DNA from: Bifidobacterium breve
GTDB taxonomy: Bacteria; Actinomycetota; Actinomycetes; Nanopelagicales; Nanopelagicaceae
DNA: 36,379 nucleotides
Assembly (NCBI GenBank): GCA_945881945.1
Contig: CAMCVO010000012.1
Location: 1-36,379 of the forward strand
Reading direction: 5' to 3'
Shown: positions 24,116 through 33,048 of the stretch, in pieces
Layout: every line of letters starts with the position of its first letter
Numbering within the stretch: the first letter of the stretch is position 1
Program-made: the position numbers and the translations under genes
The notes under the pieces: generated by a model
The model's input: only the letters and a program-made list of their open reading frames with translations
Told to the model about the DNA's origin: nothing
The model's database searches: none

Positions 24116-26074
24116 ATGAGTAGTAAATCTCTTGAGAATCTCTCCTATGAGGATCGCACCTTCCCCCCGACAAAAACATTTATTGATAATGCGAATGCAA
24201 AAAGTGATATTTATGATCAGGCTGATAAAGATCACTTAGCATTTTGGGAAAAGCAGGCCAATCGATTGCATTGGGATCAAAAATGGAATCAGGTTGTTGA
24301 TTGGCAACTACCTTTTGCTAAATGGTTTATTGGTGGAAGATTAAATGCTGCATACAACTGCCTGGATCGACATGTAATGCAAGGCAGGGGGGATCGAGTT
24401 GCCTTCTACTTTGAAGGTGAGCCAGGAGATACCCAAACAATTACCTACGCCGATCTTTTATCAAGGGTGTGCCAGGCAGCAAATGCTTTAAAAGCGTTAG
24501 GCATTAAACAGGGAGATCGAATTGCGATCTATATGCCAATGATTCCAGAGGCGGCAGTTGCCATGCTTGCGTGCGCAAGATTGGGTGCGATGCACTCAGT
24601 AGTTTTTGGTGGATTTTCTGCCGACTCATTGTTATCTCGAATCCAAGATGCAGATGCATCTTTGGTTATTACCGCAGATGGTGGCTTTAGAAAGGGTGCA
24701 CCCTTTGCGCTAAAGCCAGCAGTAGATGAGGCGCTTAAGGGTAAGACAAATGTTAAAAATGTATTGGTGGTGAAAAGAACTGGCCAAGAAACCGCCTTTG
24801 ATGATTCAAGAGATATCTGGTGGCATGAGCTTGTTGAGAAGCAATCTGATAAACATCAGTGTGAGTTTTTTGACTCTGAAAATGGCTTATTTATTCTCTA
24901 CACCTCAGGAACTACTGCAAAACCTAAAGGTATTTATCACACTACTGGTGGTTACTTAACTCAAGCAGCCTTTACCCATCACGCCGTCTTTGATTTAAAG
25001 GCTGAGAGAGATATTTATTGGTGCACCGCAGATATTGGTTGGATTACCGGCCACTCATATGTTGTTTATGGGCCGCTGATAAATGGTGCAACACAGCTGA
25101 TGTATGAAGGAACACCTGATACCCCAAGTAAGGGGCGATTATTTGAGTTAATTGAAAAGTACCAGGTGAGTATTTTATATACCGCGCCAACTTTGATTAG
25201 AACCTGGATGAAGTGGGGGGATGAGTATCCAAATAAATCAAATCTTTCATCCCTTCGCCTGCTTGGTTCAGTAGGCGAACCAATTAATCCAGAGGCGTGG
25301 ATGTGGTATCGGCAGGTAATTGGAAAAGATAATTGCCCAATTGTTGACACCTGGTGGCAGACAGAGACTGGCGCAATAATGATTTCACCCCTTCCTGGAG
25401 TAACTGCAACAAAGCCAGGAAGTGCGATGAAACCACTGCCTGGTATCTATGCCCAAGTAGTTGATGATGATGGTAAAGCAGTTGGTAATGGCATGGCAGG
25501 TTACTTAGTCTTAACAAAACCTTGGCCATCAATGATGCGTGGAATTTGGCAAGAGCCAGCGCGTTACAAGGAAACATACTGGTCACGCTTTGATGGAGTT
25601 TACTTTGCCGGTGATGGTGCAAAGCTTGATAAAGATGGTGCAATTTGGTTACTTGGACGGGTAGATGATGTGATGAATGTATCTGGTCATCGAATCTCAA
25701 CTACGGAGGTTGAATCAGCATTGGTTTCTCACCCAGTGATTGCCGAAGCTGCAGTAGTAGGTGCAAATGATGAGATGACTGGTCAGGCAATTGTTGCCTT
25801 TGTAATTTTACGAGGTGGAATTGAATCAGCCATAGGGGATGCGTTAGTTAAAGAGCTGCGAGATCATGTGACAAAGCAGATTGGCCCAATAGCAAAGCCG
25901 CGGCAAATTATGGTGGTTGCCGAGCTGCCTAAAACTAGAAGTGGCAAGATTATGCGCAGGTTGCTGCGTGATGTGGCAGAGAATAGATCTGTTGGCGACT
26001 CAACAACCCTTGCTGATCCAAATGTAATGAAATTAATCTCAGAGGGTTTAAAGACGGCAAAGAGTGAGGATTAA
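24116..26074 (+). CDS. acs: Acetyl-CoA synthetase (AMP-forming)
   Basis: Converts acetate, ATP and CoA to acetyl-CoA by way of acetyl-AMP. 652 residues is the usual length. The N-terminal ACAS domain has HLAFWEKQANRLHWD and LPFAKWFIGGRLNAAYNCLD. The adenylation core has the ATP motif LYTSGTTAKPKG (about residues 262-273), TADIGWITGHSYVVYGPL and WWQTETGAIMISPLPG. The C-terminal domain ends with PKTRSGKIMRRLLRD, where the lysine after SG is the residue acetylated by protein acetyltransferases in other bacteria. No strong Shine-Dalgarno precedes the ATG. Its end overlaps the convergent cvpA gene by 4 bp. Confidence 0.96.
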   Translation: MSSKSLENLSYEDRTFPPTKTFIDNANAKSDIYDQADKDHLAFWEKQANRLHWDQKWNQVVDWQLPFAKWFIGGRLNAAYNCLDRHVMQGRGDRVAFYFEGEPGDTQTITYADLLSRVCQAANALKALGIKQGDRIAIYMPMIPEAAVAMLACARLGAMHSVVFGGFSADSLLSRIQDADASLVITADGGFRKGAPFALKPAVDEALKGKTNVKNVLVVKRTGQETAFDDSRDIWWHELVEKQSDKHQCEFFDSENGLFILYTSGTTAKPKGIYHTTGGYLTQAAFTHHAVFDLKAERDIYWCTADIGWITGHSYVVYGPLINGATQLMYEGTPDTPSKGRLFELIEKYQVSILYTAPTLIRTWMKWGDEYPNKSNLSSLRLLGSVGEPINPEAWMWYRQVIGKDNCPIVDTWWQTETGAIMISPLPGVTATKPGSAMKPLPGIYAQVVDDDGKAVGNGMAGYLVLTKPWPSMMRGIWQEPARYKETYWSRFDGVYFAGDGAKLDKDGAIWLLGRVDDVMNVSGHRISTTEVESALVSHPVIAEAAVVGANDEMTGQAIVAFVILRGGIESAIGDALVKELRDHVTKQIGPIAKPRQIMVVAELPKTRSGKIMRRLLRDVAENRSVGDSTTLADPNVMKLISEGLKTAKSED

Positions 26075-26568
26075 TTCACTTTCTGCAATAACTTATTAAT
26101 CTCACTTTTTACCTCACCCATTACAGCAGGCAGATGTGAGTCAGTATAGGAATAGATCTTTGAAGGTTTTATGTAATCAATTGCTAATTTAAAGGATGAA
26201 AAAATTAGCAAGGTAGTAACCAAATAGAGAATAAAAGCTGCCCTTAATAGCGAAAGGCTTGCGCCAAGGAGTGAGTCAATGAATTTAAAAGGTGGCAGGA
26301 AAAGCACTTTTCTAAATATCATGCCAACTTTTCCTAACAAAAACTCACCTAATGTTGCACCTAGGAGAATAGCCACAAGTGCCAAAATCACTTTTTGTAA
26401 TTGGCTCTGCCAGGTAGCTAGGTAATTAACTGCAGCAACTAATCCCAGCACCCCACCCAAAATGTAGCCAACTGTGCTAAAAATTGTTTTAATTAAGCCG
26501 CTCTTATACCCTGCGTAAAAAGCAATTAACAAAACAAGGATGATGAAATAATCAAAGTAATTCATCAC
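26071..26568 (-). CDS. CvpA family membrane protein
   Basis: A 165-residue protein with four hydrophobic segments. It begins MMNYFDYFIILVLLIAFYAG followed by YKSGLIKTIFSTVGYILGG, the conserved N-terminal pattern of the CvpA (colicin V production) family. A later segment GKVGMIFRKVLFLPPFKFID then SLLGASLSLLRAAFILY matches the family too. The biochemical role of CvpA is unclear; in several bacteria it affects envelope stress resistance. It is the third gene of nth, tlpA-like, cvpA, with 4-bp start/stop overlaps, and so is translationally coupled. It may help the redox lipoprotein upstream, but that is speculation. Confidence 0.85.
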   Translation of the reverse strand: MMNYFDYFIILVLLIAFYAGYKSGLIKTIFSTVGYILGGVLGLVAAVNYLATWQSQLQKVILALVAILLGATLGEFLLGKVGMIFRKVLFLPPFKFIDSLLGASLSLLRAAFILYLVTTLLIFSSFKLAIDYIKPSKIYSYTDSHLPAVMGEVKSEINKLLQKVN

Positions 26569-27104
26569 TTAACTCCAAACACCTTCTCTACTTGATCAAA
26601 TAATTCTTGCTTGTTTGCATAAGCACCAATTTTGGTTGCTATGGCCCTACCTTGGCTATCAATAAACCAGGTAACTGGTACGCCGGGGCCAAAGATTGAT
26701 TTAGAGATACCAGTACTATCTTCTAAGTGGGGCCAACTCATACCACTTTGTTGAATAAACCCAACTGCATCATCTGTTGAGCTCTCCTCAACATTTACAC
26801 CAAGTAGTTGTATCTGACCAGTTTTAAATGCTGGGCTTTGATATAAATCTACAAAGTAAGGCATCTCCTCTTTGCATCCCTCACACCATGATCCCCAAAC
26901 ATTTACCACAATCGGGCCTTTTAATTGGTAAAAATTTATCTCACCCGCACCACCCAAACATGGCATTGAAGATGACTTATTTGATGTGGGCAGCAATTTG
27001 ATTTGATCACAAGATGGCACAAATCCAGGTGTGCTTACCTGGGTAGTTGAAGAACAACTTGAAATCAGCAAAGTTGAGGTGATGAGCAAAAAAATCAACT
27101 TCAT
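26565..27104 (-). CDS. TlpA/ResA-type thiol-disulfide lipoprotein
   Basis: A 179-residue secreted lipoprotein. The lipobox is LLISSC (lipidated Cys near residue 17) after a short hydrophobic signal. The thioredoxin-fold domain has WGSWCEGCKEEMPYF, with active site C-E-G-C, and cis-proline loop GPGVPVTWFIDSQG. TlpA/ResA proteins reduce disulfides outside the membrane, for example in apocytochrome c maturation. No cytochrome c assembly genes are nearby. The gene overlaps nth by 4 bp and cvpA by 4 bp. In mycobacteria a similar arrangement of nth and a redox lipoprotein is known. Confidence 0.9.
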   Translation of the reverse strand: MKLIFLLITSTLLISSCSSTTQVSTPGFVPSCDQIKLLPTSNKSSSMPCLGGAGEINFYQLKGPIVVNVWGSWCEGCKEEMPYFVDLYQSPAFKTGQIQLLGVNVEESSTDDAVGFIQQSGMSWPHLEDSTGISKSIFGPGVPVTWFIDSQGRAIATKIGAYANKQELFDQVEKVFGVK

Positions 27105-27802
27105 TTGAAATCTTCCTCACTTTTAACCATTGCTCTTGCTTTAACCAGATCCATCTCACCGACACCATATGATGGACAGTATTTAGCAATTGGGCAAACA
27201 CCACATGCTGGTTTTCTAGAGTGACAGACTCTTCTGCCATGCCAGATTAATCGCTGTGACAAATTAGTCCACTCTTTTCTAGAAATTAACTCACCAACTT
27301 CAAACTCAACCTTGACTGGATCTAATGATTTGCTCCAACCAAATCTTCTACTTAATCTGCCAAAATGAGTATCAACTGTAATCCCAGGCACGGCAAATGC
27401 ATGGCCTAAGACCACATTTGCAGTCTTTCTTCCCACTCCTGGCAAAGTAATCAAATGCAGTAATTCATTTGGCACCATGCCATCAAAATCAGTAATTATC
27501 TTGTTACTTAGTAATTTAATATTTTTTGCTTTTGCCCGATAAAAACCAGTTGACTTAACCAATCTTTGGATATCTTTAATATCAGCTTCTGCCATTTTTT
27601 TTGGGTTTGGGTATTTCTTAAACAGGGCAGGTGTAGTTTGGTTTACACGTTTGTCGGTGCATTGGGCTGATAAGACTGTTGCAACTAGTAATTGGAATGG
27701 TGTTTTATAATTTAGCTCACACCTAACATTTGGATAGGTTTTACTTAAGATTCGATAGATACTCCTTGCTCGTACTTTCTTTTGAGCAATACTCTCTCGC
27801 AT
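27101..27802 (-). CDS. nth: Endonuclease III (DNA glycosylase/AP lyase)
   Basis: Removes oxidised pyrimidines and cuts at the abasic site in base-excision repair. The helix-hairpin-helix is LPGVGRKTANVVLGHAF with the catalytic lysine, followed by ITVDTHFGRLSRRFGW with the catalytic aspartate. The Fe-S loop near the C-terminus has the cysteines of CHSRKPACGVCPIAKYC (C-x6-C-x2-C-x5-C), complete. LSAQCTDKRVN is also typical. 233 residues is slightly longer than E. coli Nth. It starts within 60 bp of the crp start on the other strand, and overlaps the lipoprotein gene by 4 bp. Confidence 0.95.
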   Translation of the reverse strand: MRESIAQKKVRARSIYRILSKTYPNVRCELNYKTPFQLLVATVLSAQCTDKRVNQTTPALFKKYPNPKKMAEADIKDIQRLVKSTGFYRAKAKNIKLLSNKIITDFDGMVPNELLHLITLPGVGRKTANVVLGHAFAVPGITVDTHFGRLSRRFGWSKSLDPVKVEFEVGELISRKEWTNLSQRLIWHGRRVCHSRKPACGVCPIAKYCPSYGVGEMDLVKARAMVKSEEDFK

Positions 27803-27859
27803 TTGCCCAAGATTACGCTGATTGGAGTTGGGGTGCCTCTCAGGAGTATCCTCAACCCC

Positions 27860-28549
27860 ATGGCCGCCAAAAATGAGGAAGAGATAGTAAGAAGAGCACC
27901 GCTTTTTGCTGCTATCGATGATGCCTCTGCGGCAAGTTTGCGCGCTTCAATGAATGGTATAAAGATTTCTAAGGGTCAAGTTTTATTTAAAGAGGGTGAT
28001 CCAGGAGATCGCCTATTTGTAGTAGTTGAGGGCAAATTAAAGCTAGGTACCACCTCAAATGATGGTCGAGAAAATCTACTTTCGATCTTAGGACCTGGCG
28101 ATATGTTTGGTGAGTTATCTCTTTTTGATCCAGGACCACGTACTGCAACTGCAACTGCAGTTGTCGACTCTAAGTTATTAGCTCTGGCAAATGATCAGGT
28201 AATTGGTTGGGTAACAGCTCACCCAACTGTTTCATTGCAACTGCTAAAGCGGTTATCCCAACGTCTTCGTCGAGCAAATGATGTTTTATCTGATTTAGTC
28301 TTTGCCGATGTTCCAGGACGTGTGGCTAAGGCGATAATTGAATTAGGTGAGAGATTTGGAACTAAAAAAGATGATGGTTTGCATGTTAATCATGAACTAA
28401 CCCAAGAGGAGCTAGCTCAGTTGGTAGGAGCATCACGAGAGACTGTTAATAAAGCATTAGCTGATTTTGCATCCCGTGGTTGGGTAAAGCTTGAGCCAAG
28501 GGCTGTAATTGTTTTGGATTTTGAAAGATTAGTTAAGCGCGGGCGTTAA
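27860..28549 (+). CDS. crp: Crp/Fnr family cAMP-binding transcriptional regulator
   Basis: A cyclic-nucleotide-responsive regulator, 229 residues from the ATG at 27860. The cNMP domain has FKEGDPGDRLFVVVEGKLKL, GPGDMFGELSLFDPGPRTAT with the Arg that contacts the phosphate, and the C-helix LLKRLSQRLRRAND. The winged helix has LTQEELAQLVGASRETVNKA, nearly as in M. tuberculosis CRP. The frame is open from 27782, but the homologous proteins start near MxxILxRA, which matches the inner ATG (MAAKNEEEIVRRAP). TATCCT ends eight bases before that ATG, so the mRNA may be leaderless. The tail overlaps ridA by 4 bp (convergent). It is divergent from nth, a common actinobacterial arrangement. Confidence 0.93.
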   Translation: MAAKNEEEIVRRAPLFAAIDDASAASLRASMNGIKISKGQVLFKEGDPGDRLFVVVEGKLKLGTTSNDGRENLLSILGPGDMFGELSLFDPGPRTATATAVVDSKLLALANDQVIGWVTAHPTVSLQLLKRLSQRLRRANDVLSDLVFADVPGRVAKAIIELGERFGTKKDDGLHVNHELTQEELAQLVGASRETVNKALADFASRGWVKLEPRAVIVLDFERLVKRGR

Positions 28550-29007
28550 TTCTTTAACTGCACAATAAGTTCAATCTCAACTGGTGCATTTAATGGTAGC
28601 TCTGCGACACCAACTGCAGTTCTAGCATGTTTTCCATTTACCTCACCAAAAACCTTTAGTAAAAACTCACTAGCACCATTTACCACTGCCGGTATAGCAA
28701 CAAATCCAGGTGCGCAATTAACAAACCCACCAACTCTGACCACTCGCTCAATCTGATCTAAATCAGCAACTAAGGCGATTGCTGCCAGCGCATTTAGCGC
28801 ACAAATTTGCGCCAGCGCCTTTGCATCCTCTGGTGAAACCTCTGCGCCAACCTTGCCCTCTTTAACTACCTTGCCATCAAGTACTGGCAGTTGGCCAGCT
28901 GTAAAGACTAGGTTGCCGCTTTTAACCGCTGGTACATAGGCGGCAACAGGTGCAGCAGCTGTTGGTAGCGTTAAACCTAAGCTAATTATTTTTTCGTTAA
29001 TGCTCAA
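28546..29007 (-). CDS. RidA family enamine/imine deaminase
   Basis: A 153-residue RidA-like protein. The fold elements are LVFTAGQLPVLDGKVVKEGK (conserved G-Q-x-P), AQICALNALAAIALVADLDQ, VVRVGGFVNCAPGF and the C-terminal ELPLNAPVEIELIVQL with P-x-x-x-P/V-E-I. RidA proteins hydrolyse reactive 2-aminoacrylate to pyruvate and ammonia. In this variant the usual catalytic Arg region reads HARTAVGVAELP. The TTG at 29007 is preferred: its T-G-A overlaps the stop codon of the upstream DUF4177-like gene, and the earlier frame lies inside that gene. The name DUF4177-ridA-crp synteny is known from Streptomyces. Confidence 0.85.
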   Translation of the reverse strand: MSINEKIISLGLTLPTAAAPVAAYVPAVKSGNLVFTAGQLPVLDGKVVKEGKVGAEVSPEDAKALAQICALNALAAIALVADLDQIERVVRVGGFVNCAPGFVAIPAVVNGASEFLLKVFGEVNGKHARTAVGVAELPLNAPVEIELIVQLKN

Positions 29008-29159
29008 GCAATCACTCGCTTCATATAGGCGACTAATTGATCTCCACCACCTGGGGCAGGAACAACTTGGATTAGCTCCCAACCATCTGAGCCCCAAGTA
29101 TCTAAAATCTGTTTTGTTGCATGGGTTAGTAATGGCACAGTTGCATATTCATACTTCAT
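29004..29159 (-). CDS. Small DUF4177-like protein (51 aa)
   Basis: A 51-residue protein, MKYEYATVPLLTHATKQILD then TWGSDGWELIQVVPAP and a short end GGGDQLVAYMKRVIA. The pattern K-x-E-Y-A-T-V-P-L at the start and W-G-x-D-G-W-E-L-x-x-V-V is the DUF4177 type found in actinobacteria directly before RidA. It has AAGGATC five to eight bases before the ATG at 29159. Its stop codon overlaps the TTG start of ridA, so ridA is translationally coupled. Function is unknown. Confidence 0.85.
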   Translation of the reverse strand: MKYEYATVPLLTHATKQILDTWGSDGWELIQVVPAPGGGDQLVAYMKRVIA

Positions 29160-29176
29160 TTTGTGATCCTTCTTTG

Positions 29177-29629
29177 TTATTGAGATAGTGCTGCTTTTAC
29201 TAGGGATGAAACCAAGCCGCCATCGGCTTTACCTGCAATCTTAGGCTGTAATACTTTCATCACCAATCCCATTCCAGCTGGGCCAGCAGCATTTGTTTGC
29301 GCAATCGCCTCAGAGATTAATTGCTTGATATCTGCCTCACTTAATTGTTCAGGTAGGTAGAGAGTAATTATCGCTGCCTCATCCTTTTCCTTATTAGCTA
29401 AATCATCCCGCTTTGCATTTGTGTAAGCCTCAACCGCCTCGCGACGCTTTTTTGCCTCTCGAGATAAAACTGTTATTACCTCAGCATCACTTAATACCTT
29501 TGCTGCCTTGCCCGCCACCTCTTCATTGGTGATAGCTGCCAAGAGCATTCTGATAGTTCCGCTTTTGACCGCATCTTTAGCGCGAATCGCATCGGTTAAA
29601 TCTGACTGTAGTTTTTCTTTTAGTCCCAT
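29177..29629 (-). CDS. GatB/YqeY domain protein
   Basis: A 150-residue YqeY family protein. It has MGLKEKLQSDLTDAIRAKDA at the N-terminus, TIRMLLAAITNEEVAGK, AKKRREAVEAYTNAKRDDLA, and PEQLSEADIKQLISEAIAQT with GPAGMGLVMKVLQPKIAGKA at the C-terminus. This helical fold is shared with the C-terminal domain of GatB, which binds tRNA; the stand-alone role is unclear. The start codon ATG at 29629 lies only 14 bp from that of the divergent metallophosphoesterase, and no Shine-Dalgarno is seen for either. Confidence 0.9.
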   Translation of the reverse strand: MGLKEKLQSDLTDAIRAKDAVKSGTIRMLLAAITNEEVAGKAAKVLSDAEVITVLSREAKKRREAVEAYTNAKRDDLANKEKDEAAIITLYLPEQLSEADIKQLISEAIAQTNAAGPAGMGLVMKVLQPKIAGKADGGLVSSLVKAALSQ

Positions 29630-29643
29630 AGCGGTATCTTCTC

Positions 29644-30462
29644 ATGCCTATGGCATACAAAGTGCGCGCATCCACCCTGCCCCTGCTGCCTAGGGGTGCT
29701 AAATCAATTAGAGTCCTGCACTTTTCAGATCTGCACCTGCACCCTAAGAAAAAACGGGAGATTGCAGATATTAAAACTTTAATAAATCTCAAGCCTGATT
29801 TGGTAATTAGCACAGGTGATTTTTTAGCTCATAAAGCAGGGGTTGATCTAGCGCTAGATGCACTTGATGAGCTGCTTGGTCTGCCAGGTCTGTTTGTCTT
29901 TGGCTCTAATGATTACTACGCACCTAAGTTTAAAAATCCTTTTTCCTATCTTAAAAAAGATCATGGTGGAACAAAATTAGGTGAAAGATTGCCGTGGCAG
30001 AGGTTGCAAAGACAATTAACCAAACGAGGTTGGCAGGATTTAAATCAAATGAAGGTAAAGATTAAAATTAATGGCGTAGTTATTGAGGCGCGCGGAACAG
30101 ATGATGCCCATTTGGAGTTAGATGATTATCGAAAGGTTGAAGGGGCGGTTAGTAAAAGTGCAGATATTGCAATTGGTGTAACTCATGCGCCATATGAACG
30201 AGTACTTGCTGCAATGGCACAAGATAAATTGGATTTAATATTTGCAGGACATACCCATGGTGGACAGGTTCGATTGCCATGGCCAGGTGGAAGTAAATCA
30301 CTTACTACAAATTGTGATTTAGAAAATTGGAGATCACGAGGAGTAACAAAGGTAAATGATGAGCCATGGCTTAATGTCTCAGCTGGTATGGGGATGAGCC
30401 CATATGCACCAATTAGATTTGCCTGCCCACCTGAAATCTCCCTAATTACTTTAACTGCTTAA
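29644..30462 (+). CDS. Calcineurin-like metallophosphoesterase
   Basis: A 272-residue phosphoesterase with a two-metal site. The metal ligands sit in HFSDLHLHP (D-x-H), STGDFL (GD), GSNDYY (a variant of GNHD with Ser), ITHAPYE-type loop VTHAPY, and FAGHTHGGQVR (G-H-x-H). The substrate is unknown; this subgroup resembles proteins annotated as UDP-diacylglucosamine pyrophosphohydrolase-like or YkuE-like enzymes. There is no clear signal peptide. The frame starts at 29644, but the second ATG at 29650 sits exactly as far from a TATCTT box as the GlnR ATG does from its TATTCT, so it may be the true start. Confidence 0.88.
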   Translation: MPMAYKVRASTLPLLPRGAKSIRVLHFSDLHLHPKKKREIADIKTLINLKPDLVISTGDFLAHKAGVDLALDALDELLGLPGLFVFGSNDYYAPKFKNPFSYLKKDHGGTKLGERLPWQRLQRQLTKRGWQDLNQMKVKIKINGVVIEARGTDDAHLELDDYRKVEGAVSKSADIAIGVTHAPYERVLAAMAQDKLDLIFAGHTHGGQVRLPWPGGSKSLTTNCDLENWRSRGVTKVNDEPWLNVSAGMGMSPYAPIRFACPPEISLITLTA

Positions 30463-30477
30463 GGTAGGCTTTTGAGT

Positions 30478-31482
30478 ATGAATCTAATTTCAAATAAATT
30501 ACATCGTCTCTACCTAGCAATCGCACTACTGTTAGTAATCCCAGATACCTTTTATTGGTACACCCTTAGTGATTACTCAAATCCGCTAGATACCTTTAAC
30601 GCAGTAAGTGGCTCAACTGGTTTAACCTGGCTGCTGATTAGCTACTTGGCACTGTTTTTTGCCATATTTGCACAAAATCTAGAGATGAGAGCTTTTTTAA
30701 CTGTGGTGGCCTTTGTTACCAGAATTTTCTTTTTAGTTTGGTTAACTGATATCTGGCGGTCAAATGAGGTTGGTGTTGCACAATTGCTGAAAAATGTTTT
30801 TGTTAAAACTGGTCAGGCACCATATGTAGAGGCCTTTGCCACCGTTGCACTTATTCCATTGGTGCTAGCAATCATTGTGCAGAAAACCCGAATTGCAAAT
30901 CTGCTAACTGGGTTAGCAAATTTCCTAAAGGCCCCGGCAAATAAGACCCATAACATTGTTTTTTACACCATCTCTGCAGTTGCTTATGTAGGTGCAACTG
31001 TAGTAATGATTGGATCACTGCTTGATAATTATGATCTAGCAACCGCTGATCAACCTGGTGGTTTTCAGCAAAGTTTGATCTGGTTAATTGTGCTGGGGGT
31101 AATTCAAATTGCACTCAAATTGTTAATTCTAGGACTTGGTTTATTAGCCTCGCTCTGGGCTTGGATTAGTTGGCAGGCAGATATTAGAACTGTCCTTGGA
31201 CATATGAAGGATTTTAAACTTACTGAGTATTTAACTCGAAAGGTTGCTTCCTACCTATACACCTTCTACTTTATATTTATTATTGGCTCAGCAGCTGTTG
31301 GTATTCCAATTTATGCCTCGACCACTTATGGCATTAATCAAGATTATGCAGCTTTTCCAATGGTTGCACTAGCTGGCGTGGCAGTTACTTTTCTAGTTGT
31401 GCTTGCAACTCGATTAATCTTTGAATTAGCTGTTGCAATAATTCATATTGCTGAAAATACAAAGAGTGGATTGCGTCGGTAA
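30478..31482 (+). CDS. Multi-pass membrane protein with DUF4282-like C-terminus
   Basis: About 334 residues with seven or more hydrophobic segments (for example LHRLYLAIALLLVIPDTFYW, LTWLLISYLALFFAIFA, VALIPLVLAIIV, LIWLIVLGVIQIALKLLILG, MVALAGVAVTFLVVLA). The end RLIFELAVAIIHIAENTK resembles the DUF4282 family (R-x-x-x-E-L-x-x-x-x-x-x-I-x-E-N). The frame also includes a TTG two codons earlier (30472); I prefer the ATG at 30478 because AAGGTAGG lies about nine bases upstream. It follows the metallophosphoesterase by 15 bp on the same strand, so the two are probably cotranscribed. Function unknown. Confidence 0.7.
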   Translation: MNLISNKLHRLYLAIALLLVIPDTFYWYTLSDYSNPLDTFNAVSGSTGLTWLLISYLALFFAIFAQNLEMRAFLTVVAFVTRIFFLVWLTDIWRSNEVGVAQLLKNVFVKTGQAPYVEAFATVALIPLVLAIIVQKTRIANLLTGLANFLKAPANKTHNIVFYTISAVAYVGATVVMIGSLLDNYDLATADQPGGFQQSLIWLIVLGVIQIALKLLILGLGLLASLWAWISWQADIRTVLGHMKDFKLTEYLTRKVASYLYTFYFIFIIGSAAVGIPIYASTTYGINQDYAAFPMVALAGVAVTFLVVLATRLIFELAVAIIHIAENTKSGLRR

Positions 31483-31483
31483 T

Positions 31484-32530
31484 TTAAAACTCAGAGGCAA
31501 CTAACTCAGCAATTTGAGCGGTATTAAGAGCTGCCCCTTTTCGAAGGTTATCTCCACAAACAAATAGATCAAGGGCCTTTGGGTCATCAAGTGATTTACG
31601 CACCCGCCCTACCCAGGTTGGATCTGTGCCAACCACATCAGCTGGCGTTGGGAATTTATAGTTTTCAGGATCATCAACTAACTCAACACCGGCGGCATTT
31701 TTCAATACATCTTGGGCCACACTTCGTGAAACCTCTTTTTCAAAGATTGCATGCACTGCCAATGAGTGGGTAGTTAGCACCGGAACTCGAACACAGGTGG
31801 CAGAGACCTTTAGATCATTAAGGCCTAAAATCTTTCTGGATTCATTTCTAACCTTTAACTCCTCAGATGAGTAACCATCCTCCTTTAGCGAGCCGGCCCA
31901 GGGAATCACATTAAGTGCCAGCGGATCTGAAAACGGTCCAAAATCTTTAACAACTTTTCTTATATCTCCTGCCACATCTCCTACAGTTTTATCTGCAACT
32001 AAATTTATTTGCTCACGCAAAATATCTAAACCACTTTGGCCAGCACCAGATGCTGCTTGATAGGAGGCAACTACTAACTCTTTTAATCCATACTGCCTAT
32101 GCAAAGCACCCATGGCCACAATCATCGACAAGGTAGTGCAGTTTGGATTGGAGATAATTCCCTTAGGTCGTTTCTTTATATCTTGTGGATTTACCTCAGG
32201 AACAACAAGTGGCACATCTTTATCCATTCGAAACGCACCTGAGTTATCAACTACAACCGCTCCTTTACTAGCAGCAATTGGCGCCCACTCTTTAGATATC
32301 TCATCCGGCACATCAAACATTGCAATATCAATTCCCTCAAATGCTTCAGGTGATAATGCCACCACCGTTAACTCCTCGCCACGGCAGAAAAGTTTTTTAC
32401 CAGCACTTTTAGCAGAGGCAATCAATCTAATTTCACCGTAGACATTTTCCCGTTTAGATAAAATATCTAGCATTACGGTGCCAACTGCGCCAGTTGCACC
32501 AACTACTGCAAGTGAGGGTTTCTTACTCAT
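31484..32530 (-). CDS. asd: Aspartate-semialdehyde dehydrogenase
   Basis: Reduces aspartyl phosphate with NADPH to aspartate semialdehyde, the branch point to lysine, threonine, methionine and diaminopimelate for peptidoglycan. The Rossmann start is [17 protein letters not shown] (residues 8-24). The catalytic cysteine is in [11 protein letters not shown] (Cys131). [12 protein letters not shown] and the histidine in [13 protein letters not shown] are also typical. 348 residues fits the usual length. Its ATG at 32530 overlaps the lysC stop by 4 bp; lysC and asd make one coupled operon, as in Corynebacterium. Confidence 0.96.
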   Translation of the reverse strand: MSKKPSLAVVGATGAVGTVMLDILSKRENVYGEIRLIASAKSAGKKLFCRGEELTVVALSPEAFEGIDIAMFDVPDEISKEWAPIAASKGAVVVDNSGAFRMDKDVPLVVPEVNPQDIKKRPKGIISNPNCTTLSMIVAMGALHRQYGLKELVVASYQAASGAGQSGLDILREQINLVADKTVGDVAGDIRKVVKDFGPFSDPLALNVIPWAGSLKEDGYSSEELKVRNESRKILGLNDLKVSATCVRVPVLTTHSLAVHAIFEKEVSRSVAQDVLKNAAGVELVDDPENYKFPTPADVVGTDPTWVGRVRKSLDDPKALDLFVCGDNLRKGAALNTAQIAELVASEF

Positions 32531-33048
32531 CGGCCACTTCCACCATATACAACAGCCTCAATTTGATCTGCATCTAAATCAAAGGCGGTGTGGGCTGCTT
32601 TAACACCCTTTTCTAAATCAGTGCTTCGGCAAACAATTGAAATTCGAATCTCAGAGGTGGAGATCATTTCGATGTTTACACCAGCCTCTGAAAGGCAGGC
32701 GAAAAATGTGGCAGTAACTCCTGGATGACTTCGCATACCTGCACCAATTAATGACAATTTACCAATCTGATCATCATATTGAATTGAAGCAAAACCAATC
32801 TCACCTTGGATGCGCTTTAACACAGCAGTTGCATTAGCCCCTTCACTCTTTGGCAAAGTAAATGAGATATCTGTTAAACCAGTTGCTGCTGCTGAAACAT
32901 TTTGCACAATCATGTCGATGTTTACATCAGCATCTGCTATTGCTTGAAATATTGCTGCTGCCATACCCGCTCGATCTGGCACACCAACTATGGTCACCTT
33001 TGCCTCACTTTTATCATGAGCTATTCCTGCGATTATTGCTGCTTCCAT
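32527..33048 (-). CDS. lysC: Aspartate kinase beta subunit (in-frame internal start of lysC)
   Basis: An in-frame ATG at 33048 gives a 173-residue protein, [20 protein letters not shown]..., that contains only the regulatory ACT region. It has AAGGAGG four bases upstream, as strong as any ribosome binding site in the window. Corynebacterium glutamicum lysC has a beta subunit starting at the equivalent place ([19 protein letters not shown]), and its enzyme is an alpha2beta2 heterotetramer. The same design is therefore expected here. The mRNA is shared with the alpha subunit. Confidence 0.8.
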   Translation of the reverse strand: MEAAIIAGIAHDKSEAKVTIVGVPDRAGMAAAIFQAIADADVNIDMIVQNVSAAATGLTDISFTLPKSEGANATAVLKRIQGEIGFASIQYDDQIGKLSLIGAGMRSHPGVTATFFACLSEAGVNIEMISTSEIRISIVCRSTDLEKGVKAAHTAFDLDADQIEAVVYGGSGR